This document shows positions 7,768-15,421 of a stretch of DNA of 55,484 bases, in pieces. The DNA is from BOG-938 sp035524315 (GTDB taxonomy: Bacteria > Pseudomonadota > Alphaproteobacteria > Caulobacterales > Caulobacteraceae). Every line of letters starts with the position of its first letter. The stretch's first letter is position 1. Position numbers and translations under genes: made by a program. The notes under the pieces are model-generated. The model had not been told where the DNA came from. It searched no databases and saw only the letters and a list, made by a program, of their open reading frames with translations. Location: contig DATKPD010000052.1 in the NCBI GenBank assembly GCA_035524315.1, positions 1-55,484 of the forward strand, written 5' to 3'.

Positions 7768-8689
7768 CGACATCGCCGTCGTCTGGATCTCGAAGCTTGA
7801 GCGGGGTCTGACCGAGCAGGAACGCGAAGAGTTGGACGAGTGGTTGGCGAGCGACAAGCGCCATTTTGGCGCCTTTTGTCGGATGCGGGCGTTCGCGTGG
7901 CACACGGAGCGCAGCGCGGGTTTGGGCGCGAAGTACGACCCGTCGAATTTCCGCAGGGGCCGATTTCAACCCTCGCGCCGTATGGTGGTGAGCGGCGGAG
8001 CCAGCCTGGCCGCGGGTTTGGCGGCTTTGGGTTGGTACGAGCTTCTAAACGGGCGCTACGGCACCCGCCTGGGGGAGGTTCGTAGAATCCCTCTATCTGA
8101 TGGGACCATCGCCACGCTGAACACCGACACCACCATTGCCGTGCACTATTCCCAGCAGCAACGTCTGGTGAAGCTGGTCAAAGGGGAGGCGCTTTTCGAT
8201 GTAGCGAAAGACCCTAAGCGTCCCTTCGTCGTCGCTCTGTCGGACCTGCAAGCCAGGGCTGTCGGCACCAGCTTCTCGGCGCGCCTGCGGGACAACATAG
8301 CCCCGTCACATGTGGTGGTTCGCGAAGGGATCGTTGAGGTTCGCCAACAGGAACATCCGCAAGCAGCGCCGGTGCGCCTGGCTGCTGATATGCGCGCGGC
8401 GTTGGGAGGGGGAGGTCTGGCCCTGTCGACCCTGCAGTCGGCCGACGTCGATCGTGAGCTGGCCTGGCAGAACGGGCGGATTTCCTTTGACCGGGAAACG
8501 CTGGCGCAAGCTGCGGAAGAGTTCGCGCGTTATTCAGATGTCCGGATCATCGTCGATCCAGCCTTGGCGCACGAGGAAGTGTCCGGGCTGTTCCCCGCTA
8601 ATGATCCCGTCGCATTCGGCCAATCGGTGGCCCAGGCGTTCGGCGCCCAAGTCGCCCTAGGGGACAAGGAGGTGCGCCTGTACCGCTGA
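7739..8689 (+). CDS. FecR-family anti-sigma factor / signal transducer
   Basis: 316 residues from the ATG at 7739; an in-frame ATG at 7715 is possible but has no better ribosome site. The N-terminal cytoplasmic DUF4880 part (AVVWISKLERGLTEQEREEL, FDEWLAS-type pattern) binds sigma. A transmembrane segment follows (VVSGGASLAAGLAALGWYELL, near residue 85). The periplasmic FecR domain (IPLSDGTIATLNTDTTI, GEALFDVAKDPKRPFVV) comes next, and the C-terminal DUF4974-like part (AAEEFARYSDVRIIVDPAL) contacts the STN domain of the receptor. It overlaps the sigma gene and is followed by the receptor after about 105 nt. Confidence 0.88.
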   Translation: MSRRLTNKIDDIAVVWISKLERGLTEQEREELDEWLASDKRHFGAFCRMRAFAWHTERSAGLGAKYDPSNFRRGRFQPSRRMVVSGGASLAAGLAALGWYELLNGRYGTRLGEVRRIPLSDGTIATLNTDTTIAVHYSQQQRLVKLVKGEALFDVAKDPKRPFVVALSDLQARAVGTSFSARLRDNIAPSHVVVREGIVEVRQQEHPQAAPVRLAADMRAALGGGGLALSTLQSADVDRELAWQNGRISFDRETLAQAAEEFARYSDVRIIVDPALAHEEVSGLFPANDPVAFGQSVAQAFGAQVALGDKEVRLYR

Positions 8690-8793
8690 GTATCCCTGAA
8701 AGGCGTTCGATTTCAGGGGATGGATATGGACCACGCTTTACGAATGAGCGCCAAAATAACGGGATGAAAAACCCGGCGCTTCCGGGGGGAATA

Positions 8794-11364
8794 ATGTCGA
8801 TCCGCGTAGATCGTCGTGGGCTTTTAGCCACCCGCCTAATGGCAGGGGTAGTGGCTGCTGGTTCCTGGTGGGCAGCGGCGCAGGCGAAGCCCGTGAGTGT
8901 CAATGTACCGTCCGAGGAGGCGGGTAAGGCCATAGCCGATTTTGCGCGGCAAACGGGAATCGTCATTGTCGCGCCTGTCACCCAACTCAACGGCGTGAAG
9001 GTCCCAGCGATCGTTGGAATTTTCGAGCCCGAGGACGCCTTGGGTCGGCTTCTGGCAAATACAGGGCTGGAAGTATCGTCCTACAATGGGACCATCGTGG
9101 TCCTGCGGCCAAAGCCCGAGTCCAAGCGGCCAGCGCCGGCGCCGGCGCGGCCGGCAGCTCGGCCGATTCCACCGGCTCCTCATGTGGTAGCGGCCCCGCC
9201 CTTGGTCGAGGGGGCGGAGCTGGTCGTTTCCGCACGAAAGTGGGTCGAGGCTGTGTCCGAGACGCCGGTGGCGGTAGCCGCCTTCAGCGGTCCGCAACTC
9301 AACGAGATCGGCGCGCATGATCTGATCGACCTGCAATATCAGGCAGCGGGAGTGGTCGTTCGCCGCGGGAACCAGGGCGTCAGTGTCGGAATCCGTGGCG
9401 TCACGACCACAGACACCACCACTAAGGGCGAGCCCGGCATCAGTTTCAACGACGACGGCGTGCCGGTTACGCGTCCGGAAGAACAGGCGCTTCCATTGTT
9501 TGACGTCCAGCGCGTCGAGATCCTCAGCGGCCCTCAGGGCACGCTATATGGCAAGAACTCCACGGGCGGCACCATCAATGTGATCAGCAATGCACCTGGC
9601 GGGGAGTTCGATGCTGCTGCCGAAGCTGAGGCAGGCAACTATGGTACGCGGCGCCTGGACTTGATGGTCAACGTGCCGCTGTACGACAATCTCGCGGTCA
9701 GAGCCGCCCTTAGCGCCAACCATCACGATGGCTACCTCTCTCTTTTGAATTCGGCCGGCCAGACCGTCGGGCGCGCCGATGACGAGGATGATATCTCGGG
9801 GCGCCTCAGCGCCCTGGCCCACTTCGGTCCGGACTATAGCCTACGCGTGACTGCAGCCGCCGCGCACATTGGGGGCGTCGGTTACGGCAGCACCGGCGCC
9901 GCGCTGGACTTGAGCCCCAATTACACGGGCCAGGGTACAGCCCTGGGCTTCATCAACCAATTCAAGGGGTATACCGATGATCTGTACTTGCGCACCAACG
10001 TACAGTTCGACGCCAGCCATAATGGCCTCCATTTGGTTTATCTCAGTGCGTACGATCTCTACCAAGCGAACAAACTGATGCCTGATTATGGTTCGGGCGC
10101 GAACGGACAGCGGCTGCGCATCCGCAACCGATATGATTCAACCTATCACGAACTGAGGATTTCGAACGACTTACCTGGATCACTGGAATATTTAGCGGGG
10201 GTAAATTTGGGTTATGAGCACATCCAGGAAAATGGACATGTATGGTCAGTTGAAAGTCCAAACGTGGCGGCAGTCGGGGTTAATCCGGATTATGTAAATG
10301 TGTTGGGAATACTGAATAGCACTCATCATTTTGACTATTCGGTATTTGCTCATTTCGTATACTCGGTACTGCCCAATATCCATGTGTCTGGTGGCCTGCG
10401 CTTGGCGTTTGATCAAACCCAGCGGATCGGCACCCTGGCGAACGGGCCATTCTCCAGTCAAGGCAGTGCAGGACCGGTTCCTTGGCCCAATGCGACTGGT
10501 GGCGGTTGCACGGCGCTCCAGGACTGCATCGGGGTGCAGGATGACGGCGCCTCCAGTTCCGGAAAGATGATCTATGACGTGGGGGCGGATTATCAAATCG
10601 CCCCTACGCGGCTTGTCTACGGAAATATTGCAACGGGATATAAGCCCGGTGGTTTCAACGACTACAACCCCAGCACTCACAAGGTAGATGAGTATGGGGC
10701 GGAGCAGATGACGGCATATGAATTGGGATATAAGCAGCAAGAATCCGATGGATTTCGCGTCACGTCGTCGTTTTATTTTTATGATTATTCAAAAGCGCAG
10801 GTTACGCAGGCAATTGAATTAAACAATAATGCGAATGAGTTGGTTGTATTTACGAATCTCGCGCCAGAGATTGTGTACGGGTGGGAGAATGATGTTTCGC
10901 TGCCGGTATTGAAATCAGACGTTCTGAACTTATCCCTGAACACAGAGAGGGGGTACTACGTAAAATTCATGGCAGGCCCGACCACGAATATTAATTTCAA
11001 CGGAAAAAATATAGATGATGTCCCGTCCCTACAGGGCGTAGCTGGATGGGATCACTATTGGTCTATTAGCGGGGTGGGGTCGCTCAAATTTCACATTGAT
11101 ACAATTTATTCGTCTTCATATTTCGTCAATAACCTATTTAAAGCTGTCCAGTATCGGCAAGATGGATATACGAGAACCAGTTTTTATATTTCATATTCTC
11201 CTGCTGGTAAAAAATATACATTTCAGATATTTGCGAATAATCTGGAGAACCGAGAGCAAATTGTCGATGGCGCCCAACGTTATTCGATCGGTGCGCCACT
11301 ATCCGCCGTCGGGTTTGTGTCTGATCCCGAGGTCTTCGGTGTTCGGGTGCAGGCCCGGTACTAG
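8794..11364 (+). CDS. TonB-dependent receptor with N-terminal STN signalling domain
   Basis: 856 residues from the ATG at 8794, which has a GGGGGGA site (an upstream ATG at 8764 is possible). After a signal sequence, residues about 35-105 form an STN domain (VNVPSEEAGKAIADFARQTG, GLEVSSYNG.IVVL). A Pro/Ala linker follows, then the plug (ISFNDDGVPVTRPEE, VEILSGPQGTLYGKNSTGG) and the 22-strand barrel ending in an aromatic-type C-terminus (VFGVRVQARY). It takes up a ligand through the outer membrane and signals to FecR and the ECF sigma. The plug is highly similar to that of the receptor at 15422. The 3' half (about 10.1-11.3 kb) is much richer in A/T than the first half, suggesting recombination. 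Confidence 0.92.
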   Translation: MSIRVDRRGLLATRLMAGVVAAGSWWAAAQAKPVSVNVPSEEAGKAIADFARQTGIVIVAPVTQLNGVKVPAIVGIFEPEDALGRLLANTGLEVSSYNGTIVVLRPKPESKRPAPAPARPAARPIPPAPHVVAAPPLVEGAELVVSARKWVEAVSETPVAVAAFSGPQLNEIGAHDLIDLQYQAAGVVVRRGNQGVSVGIRGVTTTDTTTKGEPGISFNDDGVPVTRPEEQALPLFDVQRVEILSGPQGTLYGKNSTGGTINVISNAPGGEFDAAAEAEAGNYGTRRLDLMVNVPLYDNLAVRAALSANHHDGYLSLLNSAGQTVGRADDEDDISGRLSALAHFGPDYSLRVTAAAAHIGGVGYGSTGAALDLSPNYTGQGTALGFINQFKGYTDDLYLRTNVQFDASHNGLHLVYLSAYDLYQANKLMPDYGSGANGQRLRIRNRYDSTYHELRISNDLPGSLEYLAGVNLGYEHIQENGHVWSVESPNVAAVGVNPDYVNVLGILNSTHHFDYSVFAHFVYSVLPNIHVSGGLRLAFDQTQRIGTLANGPFSSQGSAGPVPWPNATGGGCTALQDCIGVQDDGASSSGKMIYDVGADYQIAPTRLVYGNIATGYKPGGFNDYNPSTHKVDEYGAEQMTAYELGYKQQESDGFRVTSSFYFYDYSKAQVTQAIELNNNANELVVFTNLAPEIVYGWENDVSLPVLKSDVLNLSLNTERGYYVKFMAGPTTNINFNGKNIDDVPSLQGVAGWDHYWSISGVGSLKFHIDTIYSSSYFVNNLFKAVQYRQDGYTRTSFYISYSPAGKKYTFQIFANNLENREQIVDGAQRYSIGAPLSAVGFVSDPEVFGVRVQARY

Positions 11365-11406
11365 CCTATGAATCCCCCTTGTCCGCCAAGGCGGCCGGAG
11401 TATGGA

Positions 11407-11727
11407 ATGACCAAGATCACCTACATCGAATTTGGCGGCGCTTCGCACACCCTGGATGTGAAGCCGGGCATGAGCGTGATGGAGGGCGCGGTGCGCAACG
11501 GCGTGCCGGGCATCGAGGCGGAGTGCGGCGGGGCGATGAGTTGCGCCACCTGCCACGTCTATGTAGACGAGGCGTGGCTTGAGAAGACCGGCAAGCCCAA
11601 CGCCGACGAGGCCTCGATGCTCGACTTTGCCAGCGACACTCAGCCCAACAGCCGCCTGTCGTGTCAGATCAAGGTCAGCGACGTCCTGGATGGCCTGATC
11701 GTGCGGCTGCCGAAAAGTCAGGGCTGA
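11407..11727 (+). CDS. [2Fe-2S] ferredoxin, adrenodoxin/putidaredoxin class
   Basis: 106 residues; start ATG 11407 with GGAG 6 nt upstream. The four cluster ligands are Cys40, Cys46, Cys49 and Cys86 (C-x5-C-x2-C-x36-C), exactly the vertebrate/bacterial P450-type ferredoxin spacing. It transfers single electrons, typically from a ferredoxin reductase to a cytochrome P450 or a Rieske oxygenase. Neither partner is in the window, so they must be encoded elsewhere or the gene serves a reductive step linked to the PepSY proteins. It begins 42 nt after the receptor stop and is probably cotranscribed. Confidence 0.9.
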   Translation: MTKITYIEFGGASHTLDVKPGMSVMEGAVRNGVPGIEAECGGAMSCATCHVYVDEAWLEKTGKPNADEASMLDFASDTQPNSRLSCQIKVSDVLDGLIVRLPKSQG

Positions 11728-11982
11728 GTCGCGCCGATTCATGCGCTGGACCTGGGCGCGCCGATCAAAGTCCTCCGCGTGCGCCATCGGGGCGTCATGG
11801 GCAAGGGCCGAGCGGCACGAGAACATCAAGCATTTCACTCGGGCATGATCCGGGGCTGGGTCGGCCGCTTGGCCAACCCGATCAGCGGCTTGGCGCTGGT
11901 CTGCCTCTCGATTTCGGGAGGCAGGATGCGCGCGGACCTGTGGTCGAGGCGGCGCAAGGGCGGCAAGGCCGCATTGTTTTAG
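11728..11982 (+). pseudogene. PepSY-associated membrane protein remnant
   Basis: Directly after the ferredoxin stop, the same frame is open and encodes two pieces of a PepSY protein like those at 13961 and 17878: a GAPIKVLRVR segment (compare QIKVIRLR and APLKVVRVR), then the C-terminal membrane helix and tail GRLANPISGLALVCLSIS and LWSRRRKGGKAAL (compare LWSRRRK with MWSRRRKIG at 15230). The roughly 350 residues normally N-terminal are absent and the middle is deleted. A GTG at 11779 could start a 67-residue peptide, but this looks like debris of a third PepSY gene. Confidence 0.65.
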
Positions 11983-12360
11983 GTTTTATGCCTTGCGCTC
12001 CCGCCCTTTGGCAGGGTGCGACAAGCCGTCTGCAAAAAAAGTCCCCCGCAAATAGCGGAAGTGTGGGGTGCCGCGCGTTCTTTAGACAAACGTCCCTGGA
12101 GAAGCGGGGCGATGCGCGGGGGGAATTGGATGCGCGAAGTCATTTGAATTCAATCTGACGGATAGTTCTCTGAAGACGTGGGGTGCCGGTGTGTTGTCCG
12201 GTATTATCCCCTGGGGTTTGCGTTGCCTATTCATTGAATTGTCTGTCGGAGTGATTTCAGTTTCGGACGGATGTTTCCACCAGTGCTTGGAAGTCGAGTT
12301 CGAGTAGGTAGAATTGCTTAACCGGCGGTTCAGCGCAGGTCAGCGGAAAACGGAAAACAC
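11983..12360. other. intergenic region before tannase
   Basis: No gene is seen. The 11-mer GTGGGGTGCCG occurs twice (about 12061 and 12179). CGTTCTTTAGACAAAC at 12077-12092 resembles a stretch upstream of the 5099 gene and may be a shared promoter element. Confidence 0.35.
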
Positions 12361-13956
12361 ATGGACGAGTTGATGTCTAAGTCACCGGTCAGCGGGAACA
12401 AGAGACGGTATTCGCTGAATGCCTATGTCGTCGGGGGGCTAAGCGCGCTGGCGCTCGCGGCGCCGCTGGCGGTCCATGCCGCCACGCCGGTCGTGTCGTG
12501 CGAAAGCCTGGCCAGTATGGTGTTGCCACAAGCGACGATCACCAAGGCTGAAGCGGTCGCCGCCGGCGCCTTTCAATCGCCCCGGCAGGGTATGGGCTTC
12601 AACTCCGGGATGGACTTGGCCGGCCACCATGAGGCGGGCTCCAATCCCGCCTTTTGCCGCATCACCGCCACGCTCAAGCCGAGCGCCGACTCCGACATCC
12701 GCATCGAGGTCTGGCTGCCGCGCGACAGCTGGAACGGCAAGTTCCTCGGCGTGGCCAGCTTCGGCTGGGGCGGCTCGATCCAGTACCCGAACCTGCTCTC
12801 GGGCTTGGAGGAGGGCTACGCCGTCGCCAATACCGACACCGGCCACCAGGAGGGCAACGGCAAGTTCGCCCTCGGGCACCCGGAAAAGCTGATCGACTAC
12901 GCCTACCGCGCCGACCATCAACTCACGCTCAAGGCCAAGGCGCTCATCAAGGCCTACTACGGTAAGGCGCCGTCGAAGTCCTATTGGGTCGGCTGCTCCC
13001 TGGGCGGGCTCGAGGCGCTGATCGAGGCGAAGCGCTACCCGACCGACTATGACGGCATCGTCGCCGGCGCACCGCCCAATCCGATCGTCAACTTCAACGC
13101 ATCCCAGCTGTGGCCCAACTGGCTGATCACCCAGGAGCCCGATCGTCTGATGCCCAAGGAAAAGTATCAGATGATCCACGCCGCTATGGTCAAGGCCTGC
13201 GGCACGGCCATCGGTCAGCAGTTCAACTACGTCGACCAGCCGGACAAGTGCACCCTCGAGCCGGGCGCGCTGATGTGCGCCAATGGCGCCGACTCTCCCG
13301 ACTGCTTGACCCCGCCCCAAGCCTATCTGCTGGAGAAGATCTACCAGGGTCCCGTCAACCCTCGCACCCATGAGCTGATCTACCAGGGCCCAGCCAAGGG
13401 CTCGGAACTGGAGTGGACGCCGTTCGTCGGGACCGAGCCGATGAGCGTGGCCGAGGACATGTTCCGCTATCCAGCCTTCCAGGATCCCAGCTTCGATTCC
13501 CGCCAGATGAACTGGGACAAGGACATTGAGACCGCGATCAAGAAAGTCGGCCCGCTGATGTCCGTAGACGCCGACCTCAAGCCTTTCTTCGCCCATGGCG
13601 GCAAGCTGCTGCTCTACATTGGTTGGAACGACTTCCACAATCCCGACGACCTGATCCGTTACTACCAGCGGCTGATCAAGACGGCCGGCCCCCAGACCAG
13701 CAAGCAGGTTCGCCTGTTCACCATCCCTGGCATGGGGCACTGCACTGGCGGCCAGGGCTGCGACACTTTCAGCAAGGTTGGCGTGATCGACGACTGGGTG
13801 GCGGGTGGCAAGGAGCCCGAGCGCATCGACGCGGTGAAGGTCGTCCAGGGCAAGGTGATCCGCAGCAGCCCGTTGTGCGCCTATCCCATGGTCGCCAACT
13901 ACAAGGGCCAGGGGGACACTGCCGACGCCGCCAACTTCACGTGCGTGGCGGGGTAG
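12361..13956 (+). CDS. tannase / feruloyl esterase family protein
   Basis: 531 residues with an N-terminal signal sequence (ALALAAPLAVHAAT). The family's CS-D-HC catalytic arrangement is present: Cys212-Ser213 in VGCSLGGLEA, Asp424 in YIGWNDFHNP, and His460-Cys461 in GMGHCTGGQG. The two adjacent cysteines normally form a disulfide that aligns the triad. The family hydrolyses galloyl, feruloyl or related aromatic esters and MHET-like half-esters, usually in the periplasm or outside. The start could also be the ATG at 12373. It is followed 4 nt later by a PepSY gene, so the tannase heads the second uptake set. Confidence 0.9.
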   Translation: MDELMSKSPVSGNKRRYSLNAYVVGGLSALALAAPLAVHAATPVVSCESLASMVLPQATITKAEAVAAGAFQSPRQGMGFNSGMDLAGHHEAGSNPAFCRITATLKPSADSDIRIEVWLPRDSWNGKFLGVASFGWGGSIQYPNLLSGLEEGYAVANTDTGHQEGNGKFALGHPEKLIDYAYRADHQLTLKAKALIKAYYGKAPSKSYWVGCSLGGLEALIEAKRYPTDYDGIVAGAPPNPIVNFNASQLWPNWLITQEPDRLMPKEKYQMIHAAMVKACGTAIGQQFNYVDQPDKCTLEPGALMCANGADSPDCLTPPQAYLLEKIYQGPVNPRTHELIYQGPAKGSELEWTPFVGTEPMSVAEDMFRYPAFQDPSFDSRQMNWDKDIETAIKKVGPLMSVDADLKPFFAHGGKLLLYIGWNDFHNPDDLIRYYQRLIKTAGPQTSKQVRLFTIPGMGHCTGGQGCDTFSKVGVIDDWVAGGKEPERIDAVKVVQGKVIRSSPLCAYPMVANYKGQGDTADAANFTCVAG

Positions 13957-13960
13957 CCTG

Positions 13961-15268
13961 ATGCGCTTCGCTAAGGCGATCCATCGCTTTGTCACCGTCT
14001 TCGTGGTCCTGGTCACGCTCTATCTCGGCGTGACCGGAACTCTGATTCAGCTCGTCGACCTGCGGTCGATCTTCACCCACGCGCCGGCCACCGACCCCAA
14101 TGTCATGGCCATGCGCGAAAGCTTCAACGGCCCGGCGAACTACCAAGTCATCACCACCGGGGACTACAGCGCGCCGGCGCTCCCGGCCGGCGCCGACCTG
14201 GCGGCAATGCTTGGACGGGTGATGAGCAGCGCGCGCAGCGCGTTCGGCGCGGCGCCCCTTCGCTATGTCGAATTGCGCATGGCGGGAGGCAAGCCCATCG
14301 GTCAGATCAAGGCGCCTGACGGTGTCTTCCGCTTCGACGGCCAGACCGGCGCAGGGCTCGGCGCGGCGCCGGCCGTTGGCAACGACGAGTTCGGCTCGCC
14401 CGCTTCGGATCGCAACACGGTCAAGCGGCTGCACCGGATGACGACCTTCGGCGACTGGGCCCTCTATATCAACGTGGTGGTGGGCGTCGGCCTTGGCGTT
14501 CTGATCGTCACCGGCCTGATCATCTACTGGAAGATGATGGTCGCCCGCGCCCGCAATGGCAAATCTGGCGTATACTGGGTGGCGGGAGGATGGTGGCGCA
14601 CGCTCCACCGCGCCATCGCTTTGACGGCGTCCGCCTTCCTGGTCGTGGTCACCCTCAGCGGCACTTGGCTGGCGGTCGAGAGCCTTGGCTTCGGTCTCTA
14701 TATGGCGAGCCATCGCCCGCCGCGTCCCCCTGGTGCGCAGGCGGTGCTGCGTGGCCCTGGAGGGGGCGGCGGTCCTGCAGTCGGCCGCGGCGGCCGACAA
14801 CGCCCGCCGGGCGGCGGCCGCGATCGGGACGACGGAACGGCTGCGCCCCTGCGCGACGGCCAGCTCCAGGCGATGCTGCAGACCACCATCGGCGGCTACC
14901 GGGCGGTCCGGCCCTCCGGCCAAATCAAGGTGATCCGACTGCGCTATTTCGCGGGCATGCCGCAGGGCGTGATCATTACGGGCGGACAGGATGATCAGGT
15001 GCAGCAATTGGTGTTCAACGCCTCGACGGGCAAGCCGGTTAGCGAGACCGAGCCGGGCTATCCCCCGACTGGATTCCCCTTCGGTTGGCAGGCCCACGAG
15101 ACGGCCAAGAACGTCCACCGTGGCGACATAATCGGCCTGCCTGGACGGTTCATGGACCTCTTCGCCGGGCTGTCGATGATCTACCTCTCGGTGTCCGGCA
15201 TCTGGATTTACGTCGAGATGTGGAGCCGGCGCCGAAAGATCGGCCAGAGGCAGGTCATCTGGAGCTAG
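13961..15268 (+). CDS. PepSY-associated transmembrane protein (copy 1)
   Basis: A 435-residue inner-membrane protein with an N-terminal helix (VTVFVVLVTLYLGVTG), a periplasmic PepSY stretch, two central helices (ALYINVVVGVGLGVLIVTG and ALTASAFLVVVTLSG), a Gly/Pro/Arg-rich loop at about 255-285, a second PepSY segment (IKVIRLRYFAGMPQGV) and a C-terminal helix. Proteins of this type accompany TonB receptors and are thought to reduce or release iron from imported ferric complexes. That role is inferred from the family. It lies between tannase and receptor in one operon. Confidence 0.8.
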   Translation: MRFAKAIHRFVTVFVVLVTLYLGVTGTLIQLVDLRSIFTHAPATDPNVMAMRESFNGPANYQVITTGDYSAPALPAGADLAAMLGRVMSSARSAFGAAPLRYVELRMAGGKPIGQIKAPDGVFRFDGQTGAGLGAAPAVGNDEFGSPASDRNTVKRLHRMTTFGDWALYINVVVGVGLGVLIVTGLIIYWKMMVARARNGKSGVYWVAGGWWRTLHRAIALTASAFLVVVTLSGTWLAVESLGFGLYMASHRPPRPPGAQAVLRGPGGGGGPAVGRGGRQRPPGGGRDRDDGTAAPLRDGQLQAMLQTTIGGYRAVRPSGQIKVIRLRYFAGMPQGVIITGGQDDQVQQLVFNASTGKPVSETEPGYPPTGFPFGWQAHETAKNVHRGDIIGLPGRFMDLFAGLSMIYLSVSGIWIYVEMWSRRRKIGQRQVIWS

Positions 15269-15421
15269 CCATGGCGACCTGAACCCAGTTCTCAGCCGAA
15301 CCCCGTCTGCCGGCAATCAACCGGGGGAAGCCCATCCGGCGCTTCCCTCCAGGGGGCTGCTTGGAGCAGTACACAAGTATAAGTAGTAAAAATCAATCCC
15401 AATACGAGGAGGATACAACTC

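Noticed and set aside
12439..14016. A minus-strand frame of 525 codons antisense to the tannase.
   Set aside because: The tannase has the full CS-D-HC catalytic set in the plus frame; the antisense frame has no recognisable domain.
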